A program made the translations under genes and the position numbers. DNA of 60,321 nt from Bacillus sp. ISL-18 (GTDB lineage: Bacteria; Bacillota; Bacilli; Bacillales; Cytobacillaceae): assembly GCF_018613415.1 (NCBI RefSeq), contig NZ_JAGGQG010000004.1, positions 97,155 to 157,475 of the forward strand, written 5' to 3'. This document shows positions 25,770 through 35,098 of this stretch, in pieces. Position 1 is the first letter of the stretch; every line of letters starts with the position of its first letter. The notes under the pieces are model-generated. The model ran no database searches and was not told the DNA's origin. It saw nothing but the letters and a program-made list of their open reading frames with translations.

Positions 25770-25814
25770 AAAAGCCGACATTAACATTGAAAACGTTAAT
25801 GCCGGCTTTATTTA
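25770..25814. terminator. Terminator hairpin
   Basis: AAAAGCCG(A)CATTAAC...GTTAATG(C)CGGCTTTATTT, between the RNA unit and the alpha-galactosidase. Confidence 0.75.
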
Positions 25815-25837
25815 TGTAATCTAGGAGAATTACGGGA

Positions 25838-25890
25838 AATCACGGGGACGGTTCTCATGCTTCGGAAGCAAGAGAACCGTCCCTGTGATT
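25838..25890. repeat. REP palindrome, full copy 11
   Basis: AATCACGGGGACGGTTCTCATGC...AGAACCGTCCCTGTGATT. It starts the boundary of the galactoside cluster, 4 nt past the alpha-galactosidase stop, and probably serves as its transcript end. Confidence 0.95.
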
Positions 25891-25894
25891 CTTT

Positions 25895-28117
25895 CTATCT
25901 ACTCTTCACATAAAAAACCTCTGATTGGAAGTCTCCGCCGCGTAGGGCTTGTTTGCTATTGGCACCATTAAATTCGGTTGGAAGCGGCAGTCCCACTTGA
26001 ATAAGTTCATCTCCATAGTAGTCTCTTCCTGCTGCGTGATAGACTCTCCCTTCATCTAATCCCCTTAAACGTAAGGTCTGATGTTTCCGTCCATTTGGCG
26101 TAGCCAAAACTTTATAGTACCCGACCATCGCCTCGGATTGATCCGGACTTACCACCATCCAAGCGGTCTCATTCCCCTCAAACGGACTTAACAGGCGATA
26201 AAACTGGCCCTCACGGATTAAGCGGCGGTGTTGTTTATAAAAAGCCACCTGCTCCTTAATTTCTTCCCGTTCTTCTTCCGTTAACAACAACGGATTTAAT
26301 TCATAGCCAAAGGTACCAAAATAAGCAGTATTGGCCCTCGTCGATAAAGGCGTTTCCCGTAAGGTTTGATGATTCGGAACAGCAGAAACATGAGAACCCA
26401 TACTATATAAAGGATAAGCAAAAGATGTACCATATTGAATCTTCAATCTTTCCACCGCATCCGTATCATCACTCGTCCATGCCTGCGGCGCGTAATACAT
26501 CATCCCAGGGTCAAAACGTCCCCCTCCGCCGGCACAGGACTCAAATAACACGTGCGGAAACTCACTAGTCAGGCGTTCATAAAGACGGTAGACCCCTAAA
26601 ATATAACGATGGAAAAACTCCCCCTGCTGGCTGGAGGATAAGACTTGCGAAAAAGCCTCGGTAATATTTCGATTCATATCCCACTTAATATACGAAAGGT
26701 TCGTCCGCTTCATGATATCGGACATCTTCTCATAAATATAATCGACAATCTCAGGTCTCGAAAAATCTAGCACAAGCTGGTTCCGCCCCAGCGTGTAAGG
26801 CTGACCCGCCATACCGACAGCCCAGTCCGGATGCTCTCTAAACAACTCACTATTAGGACTAATCATCTCCGGCTCAAACCAAAGCCCAAATTTCATGCCC
26901 GTTTTCGAAATCTTCTCCGCTAAACTTTCCAGACCTTCAGGCAGCTTATCAAAATCGACGTGCCAATCCCCCAATGAGGAAGTATCGTCATTTCGTTTGC
27001 CAAACCAGCCATCATCCAGGACAAACAACTCGATCCCTAATTCACTCGCTGACTTGGCAATATCCACGAGTTTTTCCTCATTAAAATCAAAATAAGTCGC
27101 TTCCCAATTGTTAATCAAAATCGGACGATCTTCCGTCTTCCACTGCTTTGGAATCAGATGTTGACGATAAAGCGTATGGAAAGCTTGGCTCATCCCGTTC
27201 AAACCTTGATCCGAGTAAACCATAACCACTTCCGGTGTTTGAAGGCTTTCATCCGGCTGCAGATTCCACTTGAAACCCATTGGTTGAATTCCGACGGTCA
27301 GCCGGGCCATATCATAATGGTCAACCTCTACCTGCATCAGAAAATTGCTGCTATAAACAAAGTTAAAGCCATATACTTCCCCCGAATCCTCGGTAGCCGC
27401 TGGCCGTTTAAGCGCTAAAAACGGATTATGGTGGTGCGAGCTGGCTCCGCGCAGGCTGGAAATCGATTGAATGCCCATTTCCAAGTTCCGCTCCTTCACA
27501 TGCCGTTCCCGTGACCAAGTACCTGCTAAATGGGTAAAAATAAACTCTTTATCAGGCAGGTCGACAGATGCCCCCATTAACCGATCAATCACCAAATTCC
27601 CGGTTCCTTCATTTTTTAGAGAAGCACTTCTTGTGATCACCGGTTGATCTCGAAAAATCGTATAATGAAGCGTCAATTTCGCCTGTAAAAATGCATCTCT
27701 CAAGACAATCTGGAGTGTGCCCGCTTCCTCATCCTCGTTAACATAGGTAGAAGGCAGCCCTTCAATCCTAGGTTTCCCCTCTATAATTTTAAAAGAATCA
27801 TAGATAAAATTCGGGACATGTGGCACATCTTCTTTCCCGACACTGATCGCAGGTTCCCGAAAATCAGAGTTCCCATAGGCAGGATATTCTTGACGCAGTG
27901 TTTCTAAACTAAACGCAGGATCATCTTCATACGGATGACAGCTGGCAGGGGTTGGAACATCATACGTTTGCAAATGGGTAAAATCACTTCGGTGCCTTAA
28001 TGCTTTCCCATAATAAAGATGGCCTAGCTGACCATTTTTCATCACATGAAAAATATAGCTGACCACCCCGTTGGTTAAATGAAATTGATTATTTTCTTGA
28101 TTAGTATATATGAACAT
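25895..28117 (-). CDS. Alpha-galactosidase, glycoside hydrolase family 36
   Basis: About 740 residues, the full length of bacterial GH36 enzymes. The catalytic nucleophile lies in YIKWDMNR and the acid/base aspartate in QAWTSDDTDAVERL, with FESCAGGGGRFDPGMMYY between. It hydrolyses alpha-1,6-galactosides such as melibiose and raffinose. No signal peptide is present, so it acts on imported sugar in the cytoplasm. I start it at MFIYTNQENN (28117), with GGTGAT at 7-nt spacing. It is the last gene of the galactoside operon, 76 nt after lacZ. Confidence 0.93.
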   Translation of the reverse strand: MFIYTNQENNQFHLTNGVVSYIFHVMKNGQLGHLYYGKALRHRSDFTHLQTYDVPTPASCHPYEDDPAFSLETLRQEYPAYGNSDFREPAISVGKEDVPHVPNFIYDSFKIIEGKPRIEGLPSTYVNEDEEAGTLQIVLRDAFLQAKLTLHYTIFRDQPVITRSASLKNEGTGNLVIDRLMGASVDLPDKEFIFTHLAGTWSRERHVKERNLEMGIQSISSLRGASSHHHNPFLALKRPAATEDSGEVYGFNFVYSSNFLMQVEVDHYDMARLTVGIQPMGFKWNLQPDESLQTPEVVMVYSDQGLNGMSQAFHTLYRQHLIPKQWKTEDRPILINNWEATYFDFNEEKLVDIAKSASELGIELFVLDDGWFGKRNDDTSSLGDWHVDFDKLPEGLESLAEKISKTGMKFGLWFEPEMISPNSELFREHPDWAVGMAGQPYTLGRNQLVLDFSRPEIVDYIYEKMSDIMKRTNLSYIKWDMNRNITEAFSQVLSSSQQGEFFHRYILGVYRLYERLTSEFPHVLFESCAGGGGRFDPGMMYYAPQAWTSDDTDAVERLKIQYGTSFAYPLYSMGSHVSAVPNHQTLRETPLSTRANTAYFGTFGYELNPLLLTEEEREEIKEQVAFYKQHRRLIREGQFYRLLSPFEGNETAWMVVSPDQSEAMVGYYKVLATPNGRKHQTLRLRGLDEGRVYHAAGRDYYGDELIQVGLPLPTEFNGANSKQALRGGDFQSEVFYVKSR

Positions 28118-28149
28118 AAAAAGCATCACCTTCTCCAGAATAATATAAC

Positions 28150-28187
28150 TACAAGTGAAAGAGTCCCTCACATTGCAGGACTCTTCC
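28150..28187 (-). other. Intercistronic hairpin between lacZ and the alpha-galactosidase gene
   Basis: GAAGAGTCC...GGACTCTTTC inverted repeat without a T run. Probably an mRNA processing or stability element rather than a terminator. Confidence 0.55.
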
Positions 28188-28193
28188 ATCGTA

Positions 28194-31100
28194 CTAAACT
28201 CTTTGAATCAAAAACTCAAATTCGATATTTTCATTGGCTTTAATCAGGTGTTCCTCGTGTACCGGTGCTCCCCAGCTGTCGTCACCGCCGACCCCCATCT
28301 GCCTGCCGGCCACCGTGACAACCGTATAATGAACATTCGGAAGCTCATAGATATGCTGCGCATTCTCAAGTTCGAAAGCGGTATAGGGGGAGAAATTGCA
28401 CTCCAACGGCTTGCCCACAGAAGAAATTCGCAGACCACGTCCGTTTTCATTCGTCACACTCACTCTGCGAACCCCTGTCCGATTTCCAGACTCCTGCGGC
28501 ATCACATAACCTGATAGATTATCAGTTACTTGATTTTTAAAGATCCCAAGCCTTGCTCCCATCGCACGGTCACAATAATTCTCTTCCGGACCCATCGCGT
28601 ACCACTCCAGTTGGTTGTAATCAGCCGGTACCTTGAACGACACCGCAAAAATTGGCAGCTGCGGCAGATTCTCAGCACCTTTATAAGCTGACTTCACTTG
28701 AACATTTCCATCTGGATACACGGTGTAAACCGTCTTCACCTCAATCTCGCTGTTAATCGAGAATTGGTACGTGAACGTAACACGCACTTGACTAGTGCTT
28801 TCTTCCACTTGAAAATCGACACATTTCCTTGCCAGGCTGGCCGCATACCAAAGACCGGAATGGAAGCTTTGGGAATAGCCGCGGTCATTGTCCGTCGTCG
28901 CTCTCCAGAATAATGGAGCCGGTGGAAGGGCAATCATTTCTCTTCCTGCATAATTCAAGGAAACAAGGCTTCCCACCGATTTTGAAAACATAACAGTGAA
29001 ATCGCTGCCGTGAACGCCAATGTTCACATCACCATGCGCGACCCGTAGTTCTCCTTTTACAGGAGCTTCTTCTTTCGCACCTACATAATAGACAAATTGT
29101 CCAAATGCAATCTCATATCCTGCTTCTGCCCAAACCATACGTTCTTTCAGCTTGAGCGAAGCTTGAATACAATATTCACCGGACTCAGCTGCGATGTCTT
29201 TAGGCAGAGCAAACTCGAAACGTCCCTCACTGTGCGGTGCCACACTGGCTGAAAGTCTGTTTCGATAGAATTCCCTGCCCTCTAGGAATAGCACATATTC
29301 CAATTCAAAGGCATCCGTGTTGGAGAAAAGGCTCTCATTTTTAACCGTAACGCCCGTCTGATCTGGCAGCAGTTTAAAGTCTTGATATAAATATTTCACT
29401 TCCTGCATCTTTGGTGAAAGTTCACGGTTTGCATACACAACTCCATTTGTACAAAAACCATAATCGGTCGGACGATCGCCGAAATCACCGCCGTAGGCAA
29501 GGTATTCACGACCGTAGCGGTCTTTTTTATAGAGCGATTGATCGATATAATCCCAAATAAATCCGCCTTGGTACATAGGATACTTCTGCTCTAAATCCGT
29601 GTACTTATACATACCTCCAAGCGAATTCCCCATCGCATGCATATATTCACAGCTGATGTACGGCTTCTCCGGATTTTCGGTTAAATATTTTTCAATATCA
29701 GCTGGCTTTGCATACATCCGGCTTTCCATATCACTAGTTGCATTATAGTCACGGTTATGGAAAACTCCTTCATAATGCACCAGGCGGCTTGGGTCTGTGC
29801 TCCTAAAATAATTCGATACGTTTAGAATGACTTCACCTGCATAGGATTCGTTACCACAAGACCAAATTAAGATGGAAGGATGATTCTTGTCCCGCTCCAC
29901 CATGGAAATCGCGCGGTCCATGACAATGTTTTGCCACTCCGGCTTATTCCCTGGAACATTCCAAGAAGGTTCGACCGCCCCCATCTTTTGCCAAGATCCG
30001 TGTGTTTCTAGATTCATTTCATCAATCACATAAACCCCGTACTCGTCACACAGCTCGTACCAATAGCTCTGATTTGGATAATGAGACGTACGAACGGCAT
30101 TAATGTTATGACGCTTTAACGTTTTAATATCCCATAACATATCTTCTTTTGTAATCGCCCGTCCGCTTCTTGGGTTAAATTCATGACGATTCACCCCTTT
30201 GAACACGATCCGCTCCCCATTAAGGCGCATCACTTTATCCACCAGTTCAAATCTTCTAAAACCAAGCTTTTGCGGCACGACCTCGACCAGCTGGCCCGCT
30301 TCATTAAACAGCTGCACATATAATTGGTATAGATAAGGACGTTCAGCGCTCCACAATTCCGGTTTATCAACATTCATGGTGAACGAACATTGGTCGTCCG
30401 CCTCTTCAACATTGGCGAACGCAACCATCTCACCATTCTGATCGAACAACTCAGCCATAACACTTGAAGTAGCCGCCCCCCGCAACTTTAAGTCTGCGGT
30501 TAACGTCCCTTTTGAAAAAGCAGCGTCTAACTCCGGACGGACATGTAAATCAGCCACATGAATTTCCGGTACGGTATAAAGGTAAACATCACGGAAGATC
30601 CCCGAAAACCGCCAAAAATCCTGGTCTTCAAGCCAGCTTCCCGTACTTCTTTGGTATACTTCCACCGCCAGTTTGTTCTCTCCTTCTGTTAAAAAAGCGG
30701 TAAGCTCAAACTCTGCCGGGGTAAAAGAGTCTTCACTATAGCCAACAAATTCCCCGTTCAACCATACATAGAAAGCAGACTCTACACCTTGAAAGGAAAT
30801 ATAAACTGGCTTCTTTTCCATATGGGCTGGAATCGTAAAGGTTTTTACATAACTGCCCACAGGATTATAGTCTGTCGGAATTTCCGGCGGGCGGATCTCG
30901 TTATGTCCGTCCCACGGGTACATCGTATTCACATATTGCGGCTGACCGTAACCCTGGAGTTGAATGTGGCCAGGAACGGTAATATTCCCCCATCCAGACA
31001 CATTAAAATCTAGTTTGTAAAAATCCTCCGGACGGTTGTCTGGATTGACCGCATAATGAAATTTCCAGTCGCCATTTAACGAATGGCGCAGTTTCATTGG

Positions 31101-31214
31101 AGCCGCGCTTTTTGCTTCATCCATCGTTTCATAGTATCGATGGTCAGAATGTGCGGGAAGACGGTTGACCGCAAATACATTTAAATCTGTAAGCCAATTA
31201 GTAGTTGGAATCAT
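28194..31214 (-). CDS. lacZ: Beta-galactosidase, glycoside hydrolase family 2
   Basis: 1006 residues, the size and domain order of LacZ: sugar-binding jelly roll (to about 215), immunoglobulin-like domain, TIM barrel (about 330-620), and C-terminal beta domains. The acid/base glutamate is E456 in WSCGNESYAG and the nucleophile is E523 in SCEYMHAMGNS. It hydrolyses beta-galactosides in the cytoplasm (no signal peptide). Together with the GH36 enzyme and ABC importer this suggests intake of plant galactosides or galacto-oligosaccharides. The preceding 394-bp gap is filled by a 52-bp tandem array. Confidence 0.95.
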   Translation of the reverse strand: MIPTTNWLTDLNVFAVNRLPAHSDHRYYETMDEAKSAAPMKLRHSLNGDWKFHYAVNPDNRPEDFYKLDFNVSGWGNITVPGHIQLQGYGQPQYVNTMYPWDGHNEIRPPEIPTDYNPVGSYVKTFTIPAHMEKKPVYISFQGVESAFYVWLNGEFVGYSEDSFTPAEFELTAFLTEGENKLAVEVYQRSTGSWLEDQDFWRFSGIFRDVYLYTVPEIHVADLHVRPELDAAFSKGTLTADLKLRGAATSSVMAELFDQNGEMVAFANVEEADDQCSFTMNVDKPELWSAERPYLYQLYVQLFNEAGQLVEVVPQKLGFRRFELVDKVMRLNGERIVFKGVNRHEFNPRSGRAITKEDMLWDIKTLKRHNINAVRTSHYPNQSYWYELCDEYGVYVIDEMNLETHGSWQKMGAVEPSWNVPGNKPEWQNIVMDRAISMVERDKNHPSILIWSCGNESYAGEVILNVSNYFRSTDPSRLVHYEGVFHNRDYNATSDMESRMYAKPADIEKYLTENPEKPYISCEYMHAMGNSLGGMYKYTDLEQKYPMYQGGFIWDYIDQSLYKKDRYGREYLAYGGDFGDRPTDYGFCTNGVVYANRELSPKMQEVKYLYQDFKLLPDQTGVTVKNESLFSNTDAFELEYVLFLEGREFYRNRLSASVAPHSEGRFEFALPKDIAAESGEYCIQASLKLKERMVWAEAGYEIAFGQFVYYVGAKEEAPVKGELRVAHGDVNIGVHGSDFTVMFSKSVGSLVSLNYAGREMIALPPAPLFWRATTDNDRGYSQSFHSGLWYAASLARKCVDFQVEESTSQVRVTFTYQFSINSEIEVKTVYTVYPDGNVQVKSAYKGAENLPQLPIFAVSFKVPADYNQLEWYAMGPEENYCDRAMGARLGIFKNQVTDNLSGYVMPQESGNRTGVRRVSVTNENGRGLRISSVGKPLECNFSPYTAFELENAQHIYELPNVHYTVVTVAGRQMGVGGDDSWGAPVHEEHLIKANENIEFEFLIQRV

Positions 31215-31261
31215 TTTTATCTTTTACTCCTTTTAATTTTGGGTTCTCTTTTGATCGAACG

Positions 31262-31560
31262 GCTGTCCATTTACCAAAGTCGCGCTCGCATTCCCTTTTG
31301 GGGCAATGAACCGACCTTTCATTTACCGAAGTCGAACTCCTTTTCAGCTCTCGGGTAATGAACCGACTCTTCATTTACCGAAGCAGCCCTCTTTCTTTCA
31401 TTCGAGGGCAATGAACCGTCTTTTCATTTACCGAAGCAGTCCTCATATTCCGCTCTCGGGCAATGAACCACCTCTTCTTTTACCGACGCTGCCCTCTTTT
31501 TCCTCCCTAGGGCAATGAGCTGCCTCTTCATTTACCGAAGCAGCCCTCATAACCCAATTT
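31262..31560. repeat. Tandem repeat array, 52-bp period (array 2), inside the galactoside operon
   Basis: Five clear units and a degenerate leading one. The AATGAA motif starts at 31305, 31357, 31410, 31462 and 31514 (spacings 52, 53, 52, 52). Each unit has CAATGAACC, then TTCATTTACCGAAG and a variable pyrimidine-rich part ending in GGG. No gene in it. It lies between the second permease and lacZ and is probably co-transcribed. Confidence 0.9.
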
Positions 31561-31608
31561 TCGTCCATGAACCATATCAAAAACAACGGAAATTTTTCAA
31601 AAAAATGA

Positions 31609-32427
31609 CTATTTCACCGATCCCATCATCCCTGCAACAAAGTGCTTTTGCATGATAAAGAAGATCAATGCAGCCGGCAGTGTAGCGATCACGATCGCCG
31701 TCATAATCATCCCGAAGTCTGGCGAATAACTCGACCCAAGAACAGAAATCAATAACGGGATCGTCTGATGTTCCGGAGACTGCAACACAACAAGCGGCCA
31801 TAAATAACTATTCCAGCTGGCCATAAACGTAATAATCGCACCTGCAGCATAAGTCGTTTTCATCGTTGGCAGATAAATTCGGAAAAAACAGCCAAGCTCG
31901 GTCAAACCATCAATACGGCCTGCTTCCAAAATATCCTTTGGAAACATTTTCGTACTCTGGCGAAAGAAGAAGATCAAAAACGCTGTCGTCACGGTTGGTA
32001 AAATAACCGAAGCAAACGTGTCAATTCCTAAAAACGGGACAGATTGAGAAATCATCCCAAACATTCTGAACAAAGGAACCATGAGAGCCGCAAACGGAAT
32101 CATCATCGACAGCAGCAAGAAATTAAACACCATGTCTTTTGCTTTACTTTGATAAATCTCAAATCCATAGCCCGCCAAAGAAGCAATCAGCAAAGAAAGC
32201 ACGGTTGTTGTAACGGAAATCTTGGTTGAATTCAGCAAAGCGGGTACAAGGTCGACCGTGTCCAACAGATTGTGTAAGTTCTCCAGAAAATGACTGCCTG
32301 GTAATAGACGGCCCTTTGTCACATCGACCGATTTATTGGTGGCGCTGACAATCATCCACAAAAATGGAAAAATGGAAACGATGGCACAAACGGCTAAAAA
32401 TCCATAACTAAATACTTTTTTAATCAT
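31609..32427 (-). CDS. Carbohydrate ABC transporter permease (MalG-like)
   Basis: About 272 residues, six transmembrane segments, with the EAA loop EAGRIDGLTELGCFFRIYLP that contacts the ATPase. Start at 32427 (ATGATTAAA) overlaps the end of the first permease by 8 nt, with GGTGAT upstream, so the two are coupled. It is the second half of the sugar channel in this cluster. Confidence 0.92.
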   Translation of the reverse strand: MIKKVFSYGFLAVCAIVSIFPFLWMIVSATNKSVDVTKGRLLPGSHFLENLHNLLDTVDLVPALLNSTKISVTTTVLSLLIASLAGYGFEIYQSKAKDMVFNFLLLSMMIPFAALMVPLFRMFGMISQSVPFLGIDTFASVILPTVTTAFLIFFFRQSTKMFPKDILEAGRIDGLTELGCFFRIYLPTMKTTYAAGAIITFMASWNSYLWPLVVLQSPEHQTIPLLISVLGSSYSPDFGMIMTAIVIATLPAALIFFIMQKHFVAGMMGSVK

Positions 32428-33343
32428 TTTTATCACCTGCCACTTTGAACTGGATGATCGAGAAAATCACAATCATAATCACAATTGCGTACGATACCGT
32501 TGCTGCATACCCGAAGTCAGGAGTGTATTTAAAGGACAAGTTGTAGATGTACTGGGATATCGTCATCGTCGCATTGCCCGGTCCACCTTGGGTAATATTC
32601 ATGACCTCATCAAACAACTGAAGGGTACCAATCGTTGACGTAATTGACGTAAATAAAATGATCGGCTTCAACATTGGGATAGTAATTTTGAAAAAAGTTT
32701 GAAAGCTTGATGCTCCATCAATCTTGGCCGCTTCATAAATCGATTGGTCAATATTTTGCAGGGCAGATAGATAGAAAATCATGTTATAGCCGGTCCAGCG
32801 CCAGGTAATCGCCACAATAATCGCGATTTTAGCCCAGAAGGGATCAGTCAGCCAATGAATCGGCTCGGAAATAAGTGATAATTTTACGAGGAAAATGTTA
32901 ATAATCCCTTGCTCACCAAACAAATATTTAAAGATAACCGAGTAAGCAACCAGTGAGGTGACACATGGCAAAAAGATCGCCGTACGGAAAACGCCTTTCA
33001 GTTTCATCGTTTTGTCATTCAGCATAACGGAAATAAATAAGGCCAGAAGAATCATCACCGGTACTTGAATAATTAAATAAATGACCGTATTCTTCACGGT
33101 TGTAAGGAACGTTGGATCCTTCAATAAGCGGGCATAATTTTCAAAGCCGACAAATGTAAGGTTTGTACCGGTGCCGGATTGCAACGACATAATAAAAGCC
33201 TGAACCATCGGATAAAAATAAAATACACAAATCATCACAGCAGCAATGGCAATAAAAGACCAGCCAATTGCGGTATTTTTGAGCCGAAAGCTTCGGGTAG
33301 AATTAACTGTTTGGATATTCTGCTTCGTTTTTGCGGTAATCAA
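32420..33343 (-). CDS. Carbohydrate ABC transporter permease (MalF-like)
   Basis: About 307 residues, six transmembrane segments after a hydrophilic N-terminus, with EAA motif EAAKIDGASSFQTFFKITIP. I start it at the TTG at 33343 (reading MITAKTKQN), which has AAGGAG 9 nt upstream; the extra upstream residues in the longer frame are encoded by a dispersed repeat. No ATPase gene is in the cluster. Confidence 0.9.
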   Translation of the reverse strand: MITAKTKQNIQTVNSTRSFRLKNTAIGWSFIAIAAVMICVFYFYPMVQAFIMSLQSGTGTNLTFVGFENYARLLKDPTFLTTVKNTVIYLIIQVPVMILLALFISVMLNDKTMKLKGVFRTAIFLPCVTSLVAYSVIFKYLFGEQGIINIFLVKLSLISEPIHWLTDPFWAKIAIIVAITWRWTGYNMIFYLSALQNIDQSIYEAAKIDGASSFQTFFKITIPMLKPIILFTSITSTIGTLQLFDEVMNITQGGPGNATMTISQYIYNLSFKYTPDFGYAATVSYAIVIMIVIFSIIQFKVAGDKND

Positions 33344-33361
33344 TTGACTCAACTCCTTATT

Positions 33362-33512
33362 AGAAAAGCGCAAGCGTCCTGTTCAGCGGCGTATGGCCTG
33401 AGTGCTTTGACTGAGATAAAGGAAACACGAATAGCGATAGCGATTCGATGTTGACTTATCGTAGGGAAAAGCGCGAAGGACACTAGCCGCTAGGACGCTG
33501 TAGCTAGACAAT
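33362..33512. repeat. Dispersed inverted-repeat element (about 150 bp) in the operon
   Basis: The ends are inverted: AAGCGTCCTGTTCAGCGGCG at the left, GCCGCTAGGACGCT at the right, with AAAAGCGCGAAGGACACTAG inside. Elements with such a core occur in many Bacillaceae genomes as far as I recall. It lies just before the first permease gene and supplies the upstream part of its open frame. Confidence 0.65.
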
Positions 33513-33527
33513 TCTCAATGCTATTTT

Positions 33528-33616
33528 TTTAGAAAAAGCCCCGGAACCACCCACCTGACACATGTTGATCGCTCCATTAAACCAATTAGGAGAAGCCGGT
33601 GAGTTCCCGAGGCTTA
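33528..33616 (-). terminator. Intra-operon terminator between binding protein and permeases
   Basis: On the minus strand AAGCCTCGGGAAC pairs with GTTCCGGGGCTT over a long loop, followed by a T run. Such partial terminators keep binding-protein mRNA in excess over permease mRNA. Confidence 0.7.
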
Positions 33617-33635
33617 ATTTCTTATTAAATTCAGC

Positions 33636-34922
33636 TTATTTAATTTGCGCCTCAGCTTGTTTTTGGGCATCTTCTAACGCCTTATCAAGCTTTTTACCTT
33701 TAATATAGTTCTGAGCTTCCACCGCTAAAAGATCTTCAATCGCATACGTATGCAAACCATAGTTGATTTGTGGAATTTGCTCGGTCCATTTCGCAAAATC
33801 AGAAACAACCTTCTGTCCGCCAAAGAATTCGTCAGCTGCCTGATACGCTTCACCTTTAGTTGCAGGGGCATACGTACCGATGGCACCCATTTCTTTGTTT
33901 AATGTCTGATAGAAATCAACGTTTGAACCAAATGTTTTGGCAAGGAATTCAGCTGCTTTTTCTTTACCAGGAACATTTAGAACATACCATGAGCTTCCGC
34001 CTAAGTTTGTAGCGTTAACGGCCCCTTCAATATCAAGACGCGGCATTGGAACAACTGCCCATTTGCCAGATTGTGCTGCTTCTGCCTTTACAGATGGTGT
34101 AATCCAGTTTCCTGTAGGAACGGTTGCAACATCACCATTGTTAAACCCAGCTAAGAATTGGCTCCAGTCAGAAACAGGTGTCACTAAATCGGCATCTAAA
34201 AGCTCTTTATACGTTTCAAAAGCGACTTTCAACGCTTTATTTCCAGCTAAGTTAGGTGTTTTGCCATCTTCTTTTGTATACCAAGAACCAGCTGATTGGA
34301 TCATCATACGAATCAGACCGAGGTCGTTCGGGTCTTGAGTCAGCATGTTTTTACCAGTTGCTGCTTTTACTTTTTTCCCAATTTCAATGTACTTTTTCCA
34401 GTCAATATTTTGTAAATCGGCTACTGTGTAGCCAGCTTTTTCTAAATAGTCCGTTCTAACGTAAAGTCCTGCGACACCAGTATCAAATGGAAGGCCATAG
34501 TTTTTACCATCCACGCTTGTTGGAGCAATTTTATACTGAGCAAAATCTTTTGCATTAAACTTTCCAGTTAAATCATAGAACATATCAGGATAAGCCTGAA
34601 GGAAGCTTTGCGCACGATAATCTTCAATTAGCACAATATTTGGCAGCCCCTTAGTCGTACCAGAGCTTAAGCTCGTATTCAGCTTTTGAATAATGTCATC
34701 TTGGGCATTTTCAATCACCTGAATATCAACGTCTGAATTAATCGAATTATAGGCATCTTTCGCTAGATTCATAGCTTTAATATTAAAATTAGGGTCCCAA
34801 GCCCATACCGTTACTTTATTGGTATCCTTTGAATCTCCTGAAGCTTCCTTTGTTTTCGAGCCTGAAGAACAGGCGCTTAACATCAGGATACTGACTAATA
34901 ATAGTGCAAGTATCTTTTTCAT
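33636..34922 (-). CDS. ABC transporter sugar-binding lipoprotein (galactoside cluster)
   Basis: 428 residues. A lipoprotein signal peptide with lipobox LSAC (about residues 15-18) is followed by an extracellular-solute-binding family 1 fold. The ligand-binding core includes NWITPSVKAEA and LGGSSWYVLNVPGKEKAAEF. It captures an oligosaccharide and delivers it to the MalF/MalG-type permeases. The neighbouring beta- and alpha-galactosidase make galactosides the likely ligand, an inference from context. ATG follows a GGGGG-type site. A cre-like site lies upstream at 34954. Confidence 0.92.
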   Translation of the reverse strand: MKKILALLLVSILMLSACSSGSKTKEASGDSKDTNKVTVWAWDPNFNIKAMNLAKDAYNSINSDVDIQVIENAQDDIIQKLNTSLSSGTTKGLPNIVLIEDYRAQSFLQAYPDMFYDLTGKFNAKDFAQYKIAPTSVDGKNYGLPFDTGVAGLYVRTDYLEKAGYTVADLQNIDWKKYIEIGKKVKAATGKNMLTQDPNDLGLIRMMIQSAGSWYTKEDGKTPNLAGNKALKVAFETYKELLDADLVTPVSDWSQFLAGFNNGDVATVPTGNWITPSVKAEAAQSGKWAVVPMPRLDIEGAVNATNLGGSSWYVLNVPGKEKAAEFLAKTFGSNVDFYQTLNKEMGAIGTYAPATKGEAYQAADEFFGGQKVVSDFAKWTEQIPQINYGLHTYAIEDLLAVEAQNYIKGKKLDKALEDAQKQAEAQIK

Positions 34923-34953
34923 CTAATTTCCCCCCAAGTATAATTCAGTATCT

Positions 34954-34968
34954 TTGTAAGCGTTATCC
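34954..34968 (-). promoter_or_regulatory. Candidate cre site (CcpA) of the galactoside operon
   Basis: TTGTAAGCGTTATCC matches the WTGNAANCGNWNNCW consensus with one mismatch at the last base and lies 32 bp upstream of the binding-protein start. Carbon catabolite repression of a sugar operon is expected. Confidence 0.5.
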
Positions 34969-35098
34969 TGCTTACATGTACTATGTTAGCACCCTCTAAG
35001 GGGAATCCGTTAGGACGATATTTTTATAAATTTGTACTATCTTCACAAAATGAATCCGCTTACTATTTTAAAAATTGTACTATTTTTAGATTTTAGGA

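Noticed and set aside
28698..28913. ORFs antisense to the sugar hydrolase genes
   Set aside because: They are shadow frames of strongly supported genes and have no ribosome binding sites.
31306..31518. Plus-strand ORF with repeated NEPTLHLPK-type peptide
   Set aside because: It is a by-product of tandem array 2; antisense to the operon, no ribosome binding site.
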